A stretch of 64,000 nucleotides of DNA from Bacillus sp. DTU_2020_1000418_1_SI_GHA_SEK_038 (lineage in GTDB: Bacteria > Bacillota > Bacilli > Bacillales > Cytobacillaceae): assembly GCF_032341175.1 (NCBI RefSeq), contig NZ_CP135435.1:558001-622000 (forward strand), read 5' to 3'. Of this stretch, positions 22,209 to 33,961 are shown piece by piece. How positions within the stretch are numbered: position 1 is the first letter of the stretch; each line of letters begins with the position of its first letter. A model generated the notes under the pieces. The model did not search any database. It was given only the letters and a program-made list of their open reading frames with translations, and was not told the DNA's origin. Both the position numbers and the translations under genes were made by a program.

Positions 22209-23501
22209 ATGATTGAACGCTATACAAGACCAGAAATGGGCGCAATTTGGACGGAGGAGAACCGGTTTCAAGCATGGTTAGAGGTTGAAATCCTTGCATG
22301 TGAAGCCTGGGCAGAGCTTGGCGATATTCCAAAAGAGGATGTTCAAAAAATCCGCGAGAATGCTTCCTTTAATATGGATCGCATTAAAGAAATCGAGGAA
22401 GAGACAAGACATGATGTCGTGGCTTTTACCCGTGCCGTTTCTGAGACACTCGGTGATGAAAGAAAATGGGTTCATTACGGATTAACATCAACAGATGTTG
22501 TGGATACGGCTCTTTCCTACCAAATTAAGCAAGCCAATCAAATCCTTCTTAAAGATCTTGAACGTTTCGTTGAAATTTTGAAAAACAAAGCACAAGAACA
22601 TAAATATACAGTTATGATGGGCCGTACGCATGGTGTCCATGCAGAACCAACTACTTTCGGACTGAAGCTTGCCCTTTGGTATGAGGAAATGAAGCGTAAC
22701 GTAAATCGCTTTAAGGAAGCCGCTGAAGGCATAGAATTCGGAAAAATTTCAGGAGCCGTTGGAACATACGCAAATATTAATCCCTATGTGGAGAAATATG
22801 TATGCGAGAAGCTTGGCTTGAAACCAGCACCTATTTCAACACAGACATTACAGCGTGACCGCCATGCGCACTATATGAGCACAATCGCTTTAATTGCCAC
22901 ATCCATTGAAAAATTTGCGACAGAAATCCGCGGACTTCAAAAGAGTGAAACTCGTGAAGTTGAGGAGTTTTTTGCAAAGGGTCAAAAAGGCTCATCGGCT
23001 ATGCCGCACAAGCGAAACCCGATTGGTTCAGAAAATATGGCTGGGATGGCAAGAGTGATTCGCGGTTATATGCTCACTGCCTACGAAAACGTAGCATTAT
23101 GGCACGAACGAGATATCTCTCATTCCTCTGCCGAAAGAATCATCATTCCAGATGCAGCCATAGCCTTAAATTATATGCTTAATCGCTTTGGCAATATAGT
23201 AAAGAATTTAACCGTATTCCCTGAAAATATGAAGAGAAATATGGACCGCACTCTAGGATTAATTTACTCGCAGCGCGTTTTACTCGCTCTTATCGATAAA
23301 GGGCTCACTCGCGAAGAAGCGTATGACACTGTTCAGCCGCGTGCGATGGAAGCATGGGAAAATCAAGTTCAATTCCGCAGCTTGATCGAGCAGGATGAGA
23401 CGATTACTGCAAAGCTCTCCTCCAAGGAAATTGATGATTGCTTTGATTATCATTACCACATCAAGCATGTCGATACGATTTTTGAGCGATTAGGTCTTTA
23501 A
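22209..23501 (+). CDS. purB: Adenylosuccinate lyase
   Basis: 430 residues, full length. It acts in two steps: SAICAR to AICAR and adenylosuccinate to AMP. Signature [16 protein letters not shown] is near residue 261, with [14 protein letters not shown] carrying the general acid His. ATG 22209 follows GGAGG at 22196-22200. In related operons purC follows at once; here 186 non-coding bases and then purS follow. PurB would still be needed for AMP synthesis from IMP even if de novo synthesis were lost. Confidence 0.97.
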   Translation: MIERYTRPEMGAIWTEENRFQAWLEVEILACEAWAELGDIPKEDVQKIRENASFNMDRIKEIEEETRHDVVAFTRAVSETLGDERKWVHYGLTSTDVVDTALSYQIKQANQILLKDLERFVEILKNKAQEHKYTVMMGRTHGVHAEPTTFGLKLALWYEEMKRNVNRFKEAAEGIEFGKISGAVGTYANINPYVEKYVCEKLGLKPAPISTQTLQRDRHAHYMSTIALIATSIEKFATEIRGLQKSETREVEEFFAKGQKGSSAMPHKRNPIGSENMAGMARVIRGYMLTAYENVALWHERDISHSSAERIIIPDAAIALNYMLNRFGNIVKNLTVFPENMKRNMDRTLGLIYSQRVLLALIDKGLTREEAYDTVQPRAMEAWENQVQFRSLIEQDETITAKLSSKEIDDCFDYHYHIKHVDTIFERLGL

Positions 23502-23687
23502 AAAGATAACTTTATCTCTTATTAATGAAAAAAATACCAATCCTCACGCTATGGTGCTATTTGTTTAAAAATGAACACTGTTATACGAAAGAAATAAAAA
23601 GCTAAATAAAAATATTTTCTGCACAGATTTTGGAAGTTTAACTAATGCAAATAAAAAAATGATAGCCAAACTGGGAGGCCAAACAGT
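23502..23687 (+). other. purB-purS gap where purC is expected and missing
   Basis: This is an AT-rich stretch of 186 bases. I read all six frames and see no part of a SAICAR synthetase (no MEKxxLLYEGKAK-like start, no recognisable C-terminus). A short dyad AGATAA-CT-TTATCT follows the purB stop, and GGGAGG at 23672-23677 serves purS. In Bacillus the order is purB-purC-purS. No other gene here fits purC. Confidence 0.8.
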
Positions 23688-23942
23688 ATGTACAAAGTAA
23701 AAGTATTCGTCACATTAAGAGAAAGTGTTATCGATCCTCAAGGGACAGTTGCAAAAGATTCGCTTCACAAGCTAAATTACGGCGAAGTGTCCGATGTTCG
23801 TATTGGTAAATATGTAGAGTTAACTTTAGAAAAAACAGATCGAAATATCGATGAAATCGTGAATGAAATGTGTGAAAAATTATTAGTTAACTTGAATGTT
23901 GAAGATTACCGTTATGAAATCGAGGAGGTAGTTGCTCAGTGA
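23688..23942 (+). CDS. purS: FGAR amidotransferase subunit PurS
   Basis: 84 residues. Small subunit that docks PurQ onto PurL in the FGAM synthase complex. It is well conserved: [19 protein letters not shown] at the start, then [12 protein letters not shown] and [13 protein letters not shown] at the end. The GGGAGG ribosome site is strong. The stop overlaps the GTG start of purQ by GTGA. Confidence 0.95.
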   Translation: MYKVKVFVTLRESVIDPQGTVAKDSLHKLNYGEVSDVRIGKYVELTLEKTDRNIDEIVNEMCEKLLVNLNVEDYRYEIEEVVAQ

Positions 23943-24622
23943 AGCTAGCGGTCATTGCTTTTCCAGGTTCCAATGATGTTGATATGTACAATGCTGTAAA
24001 AGATGTTCTAGGTGAAGAGGTCGAGGTCGTTAGCCATGAGGCGGATAGCCTTGAAGGTTTTGACGGAATCATCCTTCCAGGCGGCGCGTCATTTGGGGAT
24101 TATCTACGTCCAGGTGCCATTGCATGTCACAGTCGAATTATCGAAGAAGTAAAAAAAGCTGCAGAAGCAGGAAAGCCTGTAATTGGCGTAAGCAACGGGT
24201 TCCAAATCTTATTAGAAGCAGGTATTCTTCCAGGAGCCATGAAACAAAATGAAGGCTTAGAGTTTATTTGCCGTTCAGTTGAGGTGAAAGTTGAAAATAA
24301 TGAGACGATGTTCACATCCGAATATCAACAAAATGAAGTTCTTTCACTTCCAATTGCACACTGGAATGGCAATTACTATTGTGATGAAGAAACACTTAAA
24401 AGTTTAATAGAAAATAAGCAAATTGTATTTACGTATAACGGCTCTAACCCGAATGGAAGCCTTGAAAATATCGCTGGGATTACGAACGAAAAAGGGAATG
24501 TTTTAGGAATTATGCCTCATGCGGAGAGAGCAGTTGAGGAGATAATCGGAGGATTGGATGGTTTGAAGCTTTTTCAATCGATCGTGAAAAATTGGAGGGA
24601 AGCACATGTCGCTAATGCTTGA
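23939..24622 (+). CDS. purQ: FGAR amidotransferase glutaminase subunit PurQ, catalytic Cys replaced by Ser
   Basis: 227 residues, full length and clearly PurQ. It should release ammonia from glutamine for PurL. The nucleophile motif GVCNGFQ reads GVSNGFQ, with Ser at residue 85 (codon AGC at 24191-24193). Other hallmarks also differ: GSNCD has lost its Cys (GSNDVD); GGFSYGDYLRCGA reads [23 protein letters not shown] reads [17 protein letters not shown] reads MPHAERA. The His and Glu of the triad remain. The frame is otherwise undamaged. As written it should have no glutaminase activity, leaving at most a structural role or ammonia-dependent PurL. Comparison is with PurQ sequences I remember. 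Confidence 0.93.
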   Translation: MKLAVIAFPGSNDVDMYNAVKDVLGEEVEVVSHEADSLEGFDGIILPGGASFGDYLRPGAIACHSRIIEEVKKAAEAGKPVIGVSNGFQILLEAGILPGAMKQNEGLEFICRSVEVKVENNETMFTSEYQQNEVLSLPIAHWNGNYYCDEETLKSLIENKQIVFTYNGSNPNGSLENIAGITNEKGNVLGIMPHAERAVEEIIGGLDGLKLFQSIVKNWREAHVANA

Positions 24623-26825
24623 ACAAAGTCCAGAACAAATTAAAGCAGATAAAATTTATAGAGAAATGGGTTTGACGGATGAAGAATTTGCGATGATTGA
24701 GAAAATTCTCGGCCGCCTTCCAAACTACACAGAGACAGGTCTATTTTCCGGCATGTGGTCTGAACACTGCAGCTATAAAAGCTCTAAACCGATTTTAAGA
24801 AAATTCCCTACAACGGGTGAAAGAGTTCTTCAAGGTCCAGGGGAAGGAGCAGGAATTGTTGATATTGGCGATGAGCAAGCGGTTGTTTTCAAAATCGAAA
24901 GCCATAACTCTCCATCCGCTATTGAGCCTTATGAAGGTGCTGCAACAGGTGTTGGAGGAATTCTTCGCGATGTCTTTTCAATGGGAGCAAGACCAATTGC
25001 CGCACTGAATTCTTTACGCTTTGGTGAATTAGATTCGCCGCGTGTGAAGTATCTATTCAAAGAAGCGGTTGCTGGTATTGCTGGCTATGGGAACCGTATT
25101 GGTGTGCCAACTGTTGGTGGAGAAGTTCAGTTTGATCCAGCCTACGAAAAAAATCCGCTAGTGAACGCAATGGTTGTTGGGTTGCTTGACCATAAGGATA
25201 TTCAAAAAGGACAGGCTCGTGGAATTGGAAACACGGTGATGTATGTCGGAGCACCAACAGGCCGCGATGGAATTAATGGAGCATCCTTCTCTTCAGCTGA
25301 ATTAAAAGACGAACCAGTTGAAGAACGCTCTGCAGTTCAAGCAGGTGATCCGTTCTTAGAGAAGCGTCTAATGGAAGCTTGCCTTGAGTTAGTTCAATCA
25401 GATGCGCTGATTGGTATTCAAGATATGGGGGCAGCTGGCTTAACGAGTTCTTCGGCTGAAATGGCAAGTAAAGCAGGGTCAGGAGTAGAAATGAACTTAG
25501 ACCTTGTTCCTCAGAGAGAACCTGGAATGTCGGCTTTTGAAATGATGCTTTCTGAATCACAAGAGAGAATGCTGATTGTTGTAAAAGTTGGCAGAGAGCA
25601 AGAAATCACCGATCTTTTTGCGAAATATGATCTTGAGGCCGTTTCAATTGGAAAAGTAACAGACGATAAAATGCTCCGTCTGCTGCACAAAGGTGAAGTC
25701 GTAGCAGAACTACCTGCTGATGCATTAGCAGAGGATGCACCAGTCTATAATAAGCCATCACAAGAGCCGGCATATTTCCGTGAGTTCCAAGCAATGGATA
25801 ATGATATTCCTGCGGTTAGTGATTATAAAGAAACGCTTGTTAAGCTTCTTGAGCAACCAACGATTGCTAGTAAGGAATGGGTATATAATCAGTACGATTA
25901 TATGGCTGGTACGAATACAGTTGTTGCCCCTGGCTCTGATGCAGCGGTTGTTAGAATCCGCGGAACACGCAAAGGCTTAGCGATGACAACGGACTGTAAT
26001 GGACGCTATGTATATCTTGATCCAGAAACAGGCGGAAAAATTGCCGTTTCCGAAGCAGCGAGAAATATCGTTTGCTCTGGCGGAGAGCCTATAGCAGTGA
26101 CGGATAACTTAAACTTTGGCAGCCCTGATAACCCAGAGATTTTCTGGCAAATCGATAAATCTGCTGATGGAATTAGTGAAGCATGCCGCAAATTAAACAC
26201 TCCAGTTATTGGCGGAAATGTTTCCTTATCCAATCAATATGACGGGAAAGCTATTTATCCAACACCTACAATTGGCATGGTCGGCCTCCTTAAAGATATT
26301 GACCACGCAACAACTCAATATTTTAAAGAAGCAGGAGATCTAATCTATTTATTAGGTGAAACGAAAGATGAATTCGGCGGAAGCGAATTGCAAAAATTAA
26401 CGTACGGAAAGATTTTTGGAAAAGCGCCTGAACTGGATTTAGATATTGAAGAAAAGTATCAGAAACAAGTACTAACTGCCATTCGCGCGGGAATAGTAGC
26501 TTCTGCTCATGATTTGTCTGAAGGTGGATTGGCCGTTGCCATTGCTGAAAGCTTAATGGGTGCAAAAGGCCTTGGTGCAAATATTGAGATTTCAGGAAAT
26601 ATTGTGTCTGCCTTATTCAGTGAATCTCAATCTCGTTTCTTACTTTCGGTTAAAAAAGAAAACCAAAAAGAATTTGAAGGCTTGGTTGATGCAAAACTAC
26701 TTGGTGAGGTTACAGATACAGGAGTTCTTCAAATTAATTCAGAAGAAAAGGAAACTGTGCTTACCGAGCAAGTTGATGTACTTCGACAAGCCTGGAAAGG
26801 GGCTATTCCATGCCTGCTGAACTAG
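24606..26825 (+). CDS. purL: FGAR amidotransferase synthetase subunit PurL, with motif changes
   Basis: 739 residues, normal for the small PurL. It makes FGAM from FGAR, ATP and ammonia. WSEHCSYK (His near 51) and [13 protein letters not shown] are intact. Several positions I recall as near-invariant differ: SHNHPSA reads SHNSPSA (Ser 102), GNCIG reads GNRIG, YMVRTNT reads YMAGTNT (Gly 435), and NVSLYNE reads NVSLSNQ. The gene has a good GGAGG site, starts inside purQ (17-base overlap) and ends inside purF. No stop or frameshift. Activity is uncertain. Confidence 0.93.
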   Translation: MSLMLEQSPEQIKADKIYREMGLTDEEFAMIEKILGRLPNYTETGLFSGMWSEHCSYKSSKPILRKFPTTGERVLQGPGEGAGIVDIGDEQAVVFKIESHNSPSAIEPYEGAATGVGGILRDVFSMGARPIAALNSLRFGELDSPRVKYLFKEAVAGIAGYGNRIGVPTVGGEVQFDPAYEKNPLVNAMVVGLLDHKDIQKGQARGIGNTVMYVGAPTGRDGINGASFSSAELKDEPVEERSAVQAGDPFLEKRLMEACLELVQSDALIGIQDMGAAGLTSSSAEMASKAGSGVEMNLDLVPQREPGMSAFEMMLSESQERMLIVVKVGREQEITDLFAKYDLEAVSIGKVTDDKMLRLLHKGEVVAELPADALAEDAPVYNKPSQEPAYFREFQAMDNDIPAVSDYKETLVKLLEQPTIASKEWVYNQYDYMAGTNTVVAPGSDAAVVRIRGTRKGLAMTTDCNGRYVYLDPETGGKIAVSEAARNIVCSGGEPIAVTDNLNFGSPDNPEIFWQIDKSADGISEACRKLNTPVIGGNVSLSNQYDGKAIYPTPTIGMVGLLKDIDHATTQYFKEAGDLIYLLGETKDEFGGSELQKLTYGKIFGKAPELDLDIEEKYQKQVLTAIRAGIVASAHDLSEGGLAVAIAESLMGAKGLGANIEISGNIVSALFSESQSRFLLSVKKENQKEFEGLVDAKLLGEVTDTGVLQINSEEKETVLTEQVDVLRQAWKGAIPCLLN

Positions 26826-28228
26826 AAGGTCTACAAGAAGAATGTGGAATTTTCGGTGTATGGGGTCATACAGATGCATCACAAATAACGTATTATGGCC
26901 TTCATAGCTTACAGCATCGGGGTCAAGAGGGAACTGGAATTGTTGTAACGGATGGGTCCAAGCTAAGAGGCGTAAAAGGCGAAGGGCTTGTGAATGAGGT
27001 ATTTACAGCTGAATCGATGAAAGAATTAGCAGGCAGCTCAGCCATTGGCCATGTAAGGTATTCAACTAACGGAGGAAGCGGATATGAAAATATCCAGCCC
27101 CTCCTATTCCATTCACAAAGCAGCAGCAGCATGGCTCTTTGTCATAACGGAAGTTTAATCAACGCTAAAGCATTAAGGAATCAGCTTGAAAACCAAGGAA
27201 GTATTTTTCAAACGAGTTCGGATACGGAAATCTTAGCTCACCTTATTAGAAGAGGCGGATTTACTTCTTTAAAAGATCGGGTGAAAAATGCTTTATCGAT
27301 GTTAAAAGGGGCCTACGCTTTCCTAGTCATGACTGAAACAGAATTAATTGTGGCTCTCGATCCGAACGGCATGAAGCCTCTTGCACTCGGAAAGCTGGGA
27401 GACGCATATGTCGTAGCATCTGAAACATGTGCCTTTGATATTATCGGAGCAAAATTTGAACGCGATATTCAGCCTGGAGAACTGCTTGTTATTAGTGACG
27501 AAGGGCTCCATTCGGAAATATTTTCAGTGGCATCACAAACAGCCATGTGTGCGATGGAATACATTTATTTTTCACGGCCGGATAGTAATATTAACGGGAT
27601 CAATGTTCATTCTGCTCGGAAAAGACTTGGGAAGCAATTGGCACTTGAAGTTCCGATTGAAGCAGATGTGGTTACAGGTGTTCCAGACTCTAGTATTTCT
27701 GTCGCGATTGGATATGCAGAAGCAACTGGAATTCCATATGAAATGGGACTCATCAAAAATCGCTATGTGGGACGGACATTTATTAAACCTTCACAAGCTC
27801 TCAGAGAGCAAGGTGTAAAAATGAAGCTTTCTCCTGTTCGAGGTGTTGTAGAAGGGAAACGGGTGATCATGGTAGATGACTCGATTGTTCGCGGAACAAC
27901 GAGCAGAAGAATTGTTAATTTGCTTCGAGAAGCAGGTGCAACAGAAGTGCATGTAGTAATTAGCTCTCCTACCATTAAAAATCCATGCTTCTATGGGATT
28001 GATATGTCCACTAAGAGAGAATTAATTGCTGCTAATCATTCAGTAGAAGAAATTAGAGAGATTCTGGGTGCGGATTCTTTAACCTTTTTAAGTGTAGAAG
28101 GAATGGTTGAAGCGATTAATAAAAATGAATCCGGTGAATCGCATGGCCTTTGTCTTGCTTGCTTTACAGGCAATTATCCAACTGAAATCAATCCGGTTAA
28201 AAGCGAAGAAAAAGTTCCGGTTGGTTAG
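26810..28228 (+). CDS. purF: Amidophosphoribosyltransferase
   Basis: 472 residues. First committed step, PRPP plus glutamine to phosphoribosylamine. The nucleophile Cys is present in [11 protein letters not shown], after a short propeptide ([11 protein letters not shown]). The PRPP loop [13 protein letters not shown] is intact, and Cys residues for the Bacillus-type 4Fe-4S cluster remain ([22 protein letters not shown]). The glutamine-site motif usually read AHNGNLVN is CHNGSLIN here (Ser 115), and RYATAGG reads RYSTNGG. Its start overlaps purL by 16 bases. After its stop the operon is interrupted by about 400 bases of repeats. Confidence 0.94.
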   Translation: MPAELEGLQEECGIFGVWGHTDASQITYYGLHSLQHRGQEGTGIVVTDGSKLRGVKGEGLVNEVFTAESMKELAGSSAIGHVRYSTNGGSGYENIQPLLFHSQSSSSMALCHNGSLINAKALRNQLENQGSIFQTSSDTEILAHLIRRGGFTSLKDRVKNALSMLKGAYAFLVMTETELIVALDPNGMKPLALGKLGDAYVVASETCAFDIIGAKFERDIQPGELLVISDEGLHSEIFSVASQTAMCAMEYIYFSRPDSNINGINVHSARKRLGKQLALEVPIEADVVTGVPDSSISVAIGYAEATGIPYEMGLIKNRYVGRTFIKPSQALREQGVKMKLSPVRGVVEGKRVIMVDDSIVRGTTSRRIVNLLREAGATEVHVVISSPTIKNPCFYGIDMSTKRELIAANHSVEEIREILGADSLTFLSVEGMVEAINKNESGESHGLCLACFTGNYPTEINPVKSEEKVPVG

Positions 28229-28229
28229 A

Positions 28230-28350
28230 GTTTGTTTGCGAAACTAGGGTTTGTTTGCTGAACTAAGGAGTTTGTTTGCGGAACTTAAGGGTTTGTTTGC
28301 GAAACTTAAGGGTTTGTTTGCGAAACTAGGGTTTGTTTGCGAAACTAGTT
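28230..28350. repeat. Six-copy 19-21 bp repeat between purF and purM (family D)
   Basis: GTTTGTTTGC starts at 28230, 28249, 28270, 28291, 28312 and 28331, spacing 19, 21, 21, 21 and 19. Each unit has GTTT-N7-AAAC (GTTTGTTTGCGAAAC) as a small dyad, followed by ACTAGG or ACTTAAGG. The array begins two bases after the purF stop, inside an operon that is compact elsewhere. Confidence 0.92.
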
Positions 28351-28423
28351 AAGCTTTCAGTGAGCATAGAATTTTTAAAGATTTTGATGAATAATCCAGG
28401 ACATAATTTGAGATGAATTTGAT

Positions 28424-28456
28424 AAAGCGGCATTGAAAGATGTCGCTTTTGTTTTG
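28424..28456 (+). terminator. Terminator-like hairpin inside the pur operon
   Basis: AAAGCGGCAT (28424-28433) and ATGTCGCTTT (28440-28449) pair with one wobble; TGTTTTG follows. If active it would separate purEKBSQLF from purMNHD. I see no convincing promoter between it and purM. Confidence 0.5.
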
Positions 28457-28491
28457 AACTGATTAAAGAATAAACTTTCGTTTTTGAGAAA

Positions 28492-28614
28492 TGTCTAGCT
28501 CCAGCGCCTACCCCCTCGAGGTCATAAGCCGTTCCACCCAGAAAGGTAAAGAACACCTTTCCGTGCGGACCGTCTTATGCTTGTCGGGGGTGAGCAAGGC
28601 GCTTGCGCTTTTCG
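28492..28614. repeat. Palindromic Bacillaceae repeat element upstream of purM
   Basis: It begins TGTCTAGCTCCAGCGCC and ends AAGGCGCTTGCGCTTTTC. The arms pair: GCGCCTACCCCC with GGGGGTGAGCAAGGCGC, and GTCATAAG with CTTATG, forming one long imperfect hairpin of about 120 bases. I recall closely similar elements dispersed in intergenic regions of many Bacillaceae genomes. A small mobile (MITE-like) origin is plausible. The purM ribosome site lies directly after it. Confidence 0.75.
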
Positions 28615-28630
28615 AATAGGAGGACTAATA

Positions 28631-29656
28631 ATGGCAAATGCATATAAGCAGGCTGGTGTCGATATTGAAGCAGGCTATGAAGCTGTATCGCGTATGAAAA
28701 AACATGTAGAGAAAACGATTCGCCCGGGTGTTTTCGGTGGGTTAGGCGGTTTTGGCGGGATGTTTGATTTATCGGTTCTAAATTTAAAGGAGCCTGTTCT
28801 TGTATCGGGTACAGACGGAGTAGGAACGAAATTAATGCTTGCATTTATGATGGATAAACACGATACAATTGGTATTGACGCTGTCGCTATGTGTGTAAAC
28901 GATATCGTTGTCCAAGGGGCAGAGCCAATTTATTTCTTGGACTATATTGGGTGCGGAAAAGCTGAGCCATCCAAAATTGAGGCAATTGTTAAAGGAATCG
29001 CAGATGGGTGTGAACAAGCAGGTTGTGCACTAGTTGGAGGCGAAACAGCTGAAATGCCGGGCATGTATACGGAAGAAGAGTATGATCTTGCCGGATTTGC
29101 TGTCGGTGCATGTGAAAAGTCAAACATTATCAGTGGCAAAGATATTAAAGCTGGAGATGCACTAATCGGTCTTGCTTCAAGCGGAATCCACAGTAATGGA
29201 TATTCTTTAGTTAGAAAATTATTTTTTGATCAAGCAAACATGTCGTTAACGGACCATGTTGATGAATTAGGCTGCACATTAGGTGAAGAGCTTCTACGTC
29301 CGACGAAAATTTACGTAAAGCCGATCCTTTCTGCATTAAATAAATTCAAGATTAAAGGGATGGCTCATATTACTGGCGGCGGTTTTATCGAAAACATTCC
29401 GCGCATGCTTCCTGAAGGCTTAGGTGCACAATTAAAAGAAAGCAATTGGGAACTACCTGCTGTCTTTAAGTTAATGGAGAAGATTGGCGAATTAGACCGT
29501 AAAGAAATGTACAATATTTTTAATATGGGAACAGGAATGGTCTTAGCAGTAGACCAAGAAATTGCACATGATGTGATCTCCCATTTTAATGAGAACGGCG
29601 AAAAGGCTTATCTGATCGGAACAGTAACTGATAAAGAAGGAATTGAGATTTTATAA
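28631..29656 (+). CDS. purM: Phosphoribosylformylglycinamidine cyclo-ligase
   Basis: 341 residues. Closes the imidazole ring to give AIR. Motifs intact: [35 protein letters not shown] and [17 protein letters not shown] 28631 has AGGAGG 7 bases upstream, right after the repeat element. Its stop overlaps the purN start (TAATG). Confidence 0.96.
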   Translation: MANAYKQAGVDIEAGYEAVSRMKKHVEKTIRPGVFGGLGGFGGMFDLSVLNLKEPVLVSGTDGVGTKLMLAFMMDKHDTIGIDAVAMCVNDIVVQGAEPIYFLDYIGCGKAEPSKIEAIVKGIADGCEQAGCALVGGETAEMPGMYTEEEYDLAGFAVGACEKSNIISGKDIKAGDALIGLASSGIHSNGYSLVRKLFFDQANMSLTDHVDELGCTLGEELLRPTKIYVKPILSALNKFKIKGMAHITGGGFIENIPRMLPEGLGAQLKESNWELPAVFKLMEKIGELDRKEMYNIFNMGTGMVLAVDQEIAHDVISHFNENGEKAYLIGTVTDKEGIEIL

Positions 29657-30228
29657 TGAAAAAGATTGCAGTATTTGCTTCAGGCAGCGGTACGAACTTC
29701 CAAGCCATAATTAATGCAGTTCATAAAGGTGAGCTTCAAGCTGATATTCAATTGCTTGTATGTGATAAGCCCGATGCATTTTGCATTAAACGGGCTGAAA
29801 AAGGGAATATTCCTCAGTTTATTTTTACAGCTAAAGAGTACCCAAATAAAGAAGCCTATGAAAAAGTGATTTTGCAAAAACTTGAAGCTTTAAATGTTGA
29901 ATATATTATTTTGGCTGGCTATATGAGACTAATTGGACAAACTCTTCTGAGGGCATTTGAGGGAAAAATCGTTAATATTCATCCTTCCTTGCTGCCTGCT
30001 TTTCCAGGAAAGGATGCTATTGGTCAAGCATTTGAAGCGAAAGCAAGTGTTAGCGGTGTAACCGTTCATTTCGTTGATGAAGGAATGGATACGGGCCCGA
30101 TTATTGCTCAGCAAGAGGTTGAAATTAGCTCAGGCGAAACGAAGGAAAGTCTTGAAGCTAAAATCCACGGGATTGAACATCAGCTTTATCCAGCAGTTTT
30201 ACAAAAGTTGCTAACTAACAATTTGTAA
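29656..30228 (+). CDS. purN: Phosphoribosylglycinamide formyltransferase
   Basis: 190 residues. Transfers the formyl group of 10-formyl-THF to GAR. Catalytic Asn/His are in VNIHPSLLPAFPGKDA and Asp in VDEGMDTGPIIAQ; the N-terminal nucleotide loop is FASGSGTNFQAI. Starts in a TAATG overlap with purM. Confidence 0.96.
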   Translation: MKKIAVFASGSGTNFQAIINAVHKGELQADIQLLVCDKPDAFCIKRAEKGNIPQFIFTAKEYPNKEAYEKVILQKLEALNVEYIILAGYMRLIGQTLLRAFEGKIVNIHPSLLPAFPGKDAIGQAFEAKASVSGVTVHFVDEGMDTGPIIAQQEVEISSGETKESLEAKIHGIEHQLYPAVLQKLLTNNL

Positions 30229-30299
30229 TAGCTCTTTCATCTGATTGAGCGGGACATTAATGAATAAGAGAAGGCATAATTTTTTGGAGGGCAAACTTG

Positions 30300-31835
30300 A
30301 TGAAGAAAAGAGCATTAATTAGCGTTTCTGATAAAAGTGGAGTCGCTGAATTCGCAAAGGCATTAAGCGAATTAGGGTTTGAAATTCTTTCCACAGGCGG
30401 TACCAAAACTGCCTTGGAAGAGATTGGGCTTCCTGTGACAGGTGTCAGCGATGTTACTGGTTTTCCAGAAATATTAGAAGGACGGGTCAAGACATTAAAC
30501 CCACTCATCCATGGAGGATTATTAGCTAAGTTTGATGAGCCTAGCCATAAGAAACAATTGGATGAGCACCAAATTCAGCCGATTCATGTCGTATGTGTAA
30601 ATTTATATCCTTTCCAGCAAACCATTGCTAAGCCAGACGTAACTGTTGAGGATGCAATTGAAAATATTGATATCGGCGGACCTGCTATGCTTCGCGCCTC
30701 AGCCAAAAACCATGAGTATGTAACGGTTGTTGTCGATCCTTCCGATTATGAAACTGTTTTAAGTCAATTAAAGCAAAACGGTGAGGTGGAAAAGGAAACT
30801 CGCCGTAAGTTAGCTGCAAAGGTATTCCGTCATACAGCAGCTTATGATGCAATGATTGCAGAATATATGACGAAGCTTGCTAATGAGGAAGCGCCTGAAA
30901 AATTAACAGTTACTTATGAATTAAAACAAACATTGCGATATGGAGAAAATCCACATCAGAAGGCATCTTTTTACCGGAAGCCGTTAGGCTCTGAGTTTTC
31001 GATTGCGAATGCCCAGCAATTACATGGAAAAGAATTATCCTATAATAACATAAATGATGCGGATGCAGCCCTTCAAATTGTAAAGGAATTTACAGAACCA
31101 GCGGCAGTCGCTGTCAAGCATATGAATCCTTGTGGGATTGGAAATGGAGAAACAGTTTACGATGCTTTTACAAAGGCATTTGCTGCTGATCCTGTTTCGA
31201 TTTTTGGCGGAATTATTGCATTCAATAGAGAAGTGGACGAAGCAACAGCACAAAAATTATATGAAATTTTTCTAGAAATCATTATTGCTCCTTCTTTTTC
31301 AAAAGAGGCTTTAGAGATTTTAAAAGGGAAAAAGAATCTTCGCCTTTTAACGATTCCATTCTCTAAACAGAATAAAGAAGAAGTAAAGTTAACATCTATT
31401 GAAGGTGGATTATTAATTCAGGATTTTGACCTGTACACACTAGATCAAGCAGAAATCACGATTCCAACGAAAAGACAGCCTTCCGAGGAAGAATGGAAAG
31501 CACTGAAGCTTGGCTGGAAGGTCGTTAAACATGTGAAATCCAATGCTATTGTTGTGAATAACGCAGAAATGACCCTTGGAATTGGCGCTGGCCAAATGAA
31601 TCGTGTAGGTGCAGCGAAAATTGCTTTAGAACAAGCAGGGGAAAAAGCAAATGGAGCAGCCATGGCATCCGATGCCTTCTTCCCTATGGATGATACAGTT
31701 GAAGCGGCAGCAAAAGCTGGCATTACAGCTATTATCCAGCCAGGCGGATCTGTTCGTGACGAAGATTCAATCAAAAAAGCGGATGAGTACGGAATCACGA
31801 TGGTATTCACGGGCGTTAGACACTTTAAACATTAA
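30300..31835 (+). CDS. purH: AICAR transformylase / IMP cyclohydrolase
   Basis: 511 residues, bifunctional, last two steps to IMP. ATG 30300 has GGAGG 9 bases upstream. The cyclohydrolase part has GRVKTL followed by NPLIHGG where relatives have HPxIHGG (Asn 67 for His). The transformylase part has LRYGENPHQ and KHMNPCGIG (usually KHTNPCG), and ends normally with [11 protein letters not shown]. No frame damage. The changes may lower activity. Confidence 0.94.
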   Translation: MKKRALISVSDKSGVAEFAKALSELGFEILSTGGTKTALEEIGLPVTGVSDVTGFPEILEGRVKTLNPLIHGGLLAKFDEPSHKKQLDEHQIQPIHVVCVNLYPFQQTIAKPDVTVEDAIENIDIGGPAMLRASAKNHEYVTVVVDPSDYETVLSQLKQNGEVEKETRRKLAAKVFRHTAAYDAMIAEYMTKLANEEAPEKLTVTYELKQTLRYGENPHQKASFYRKPLGSEFSIANAQQLHGKELSYNNINDADAALQIVKEFTEPAAVAVKHMNPCGIGNGETVYDAFTKAFAADPVSIFGGIIAFNREVDEATAQKLYEIFLEIIIAPSFSKEALEILKGKKNLRLLTIPFSKQNKEEVKLTSIEGGLLIQDFDLYTLDQAEITIPTKRQPSEEEWKALKLGWKVVKHVKSNAIVVNNAEMTLGIGAGQMNRVGAAKIALEQAGEKANGAAMASDAFFPMDDTVEAAAKAGITAIIQPGGSVRDEDSIKKADEYGITMVFTGVRHFKH

Positions 31836-33216
<1,381 letters not shown>

Positions 33217-33237
33217 AATTGGCACTCCTTATTTTTT

Positions 33238-33263
33238 AGCCCCCATTTAGGGGGCTTTAATAA
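33238..33263 (+). terminator. Terminator after purD
   Basis: AGCCCCC (33238-33244), a short loop and GGGGGCT (33250-33256), then TTAATAATT. The U-run is weak on this strand. On the other strand TTTTTT follows, so it may also block transcripts arriving from the right. Confidence 0.7.
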
Positions 33264-33280
33264 TTGGGTTGAAATTAAGC

Positions 33281-33500
33281 GGAATCAAAGAGCGGTTAGT
33301 TTCCCGAATTTTTAAAGTTTCATGAAAAGGTGGAAACAAAGAGCGTTAAGTTTCCCAAAATATAAAGATTTCATGAAAAAGAGGAAACAAAGCGTGTTAA
33401 GTTTCCCGGAATATTAAAGTTTCATGAAAAGGTGGAAACAAAGCGCAGTTAGTTTCCCGAAATATTAAAGTTTCATGAAAAAGTGGAAACAAACAAGTCA
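33281..33500. repeat. Intergenic array, 51-bp period, five units (family A-like)
   Basis: GGAATC/GGAAAC anchors are at 33281, 33332, 33383, 33434 and 33485, exactly 51 apart. A unit reads GGAAAC-AAAGAGCGTTAA-GTTTCC, then about 12 bases and the palindrome TTTCATGAAA. The core AAAGAGCGGTTAGTT of the first unit is also in the first unit of the array at 2723, although the flanking stems differ. Confidence 0.92.
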
Positions 33501-33506
33501 AAACCA

Positions 33507-33782
33507 TTATGTTGGGTTATACGGAATCATTTCACTTAAAGCACCGATTTCGTCTTTATCCTCATTCATTCGTTCCTGCCCGCATCGATAAAGGTCTGTA
33601 ACAGGACAATATCTTACAATTCCTTCCGCCACCTTCATTGCTCCGAGCACAACCCAAATTAAATTAGATTGGCGCCAAGGTCTTTTGACAAGCTTTGCGG
33701 AGGCGCAGGATAAAACAGTAAGTCCGATAGTAATTCGGATTAATGCATTCACGATTCCAATATTAGGTTTGAAGTTCAACAA
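33507..33782 (-). CDS. DUF2892 (YgaP-like) small membrane protein
   Basis: 91 residues on the minus strand. Two hydrophobic segments (NALIRITIGLTVLSCASA and WVVLGAMKVAEGIVRYCPV) with the NIGxxxALIRI opening and the RYCPVTDL motif identify the inner-membrane domain found alone or after rhodanese in YgaP proteins. A TTG start is inferred behind AAGGTGAAGG. It is convergent with the repeat array. Function unknown; some relatives are linked to sulfur handling. Confidence 0.82.
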   Translation of the reverse strand: MLNFKPNIGIVNALIRITIGLTVLSCASAKLVKRPWRQSNLIWVVLGAMKVAEGIVRYCPVTDLYRCGQERMNEDKDEIGALSEMIPYNPT

Positions 33783-33961
33783 CCTTCACCTTCTTTAAAT
33801 TTTTTAAAAAGCTAAGCAATTCTTTAGTGCGTTAAATTGCGAAATATGTTAAGATAGTAGAAATGAAAGGGCTTTCTTTTTCTTTTTTTACCAATAAAAA
33901 TTTATAACCCATACAAAAGTGACGGTTTTTAACAAATAGTAAAACAGGGGAGGGGAGCAAA

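Noticed and set aside
28492..28614. Riboswitch before purM
   Set aside because: The hairpin matches a dispersed Bacillaceae repeat rather than any purine, PRPP or other known aptamer.
28577..28630. Upstream extension of purM
   Set aside because: The longer frame runs through the palindromic repeat; the AGGAGG and conserved start support 28631.
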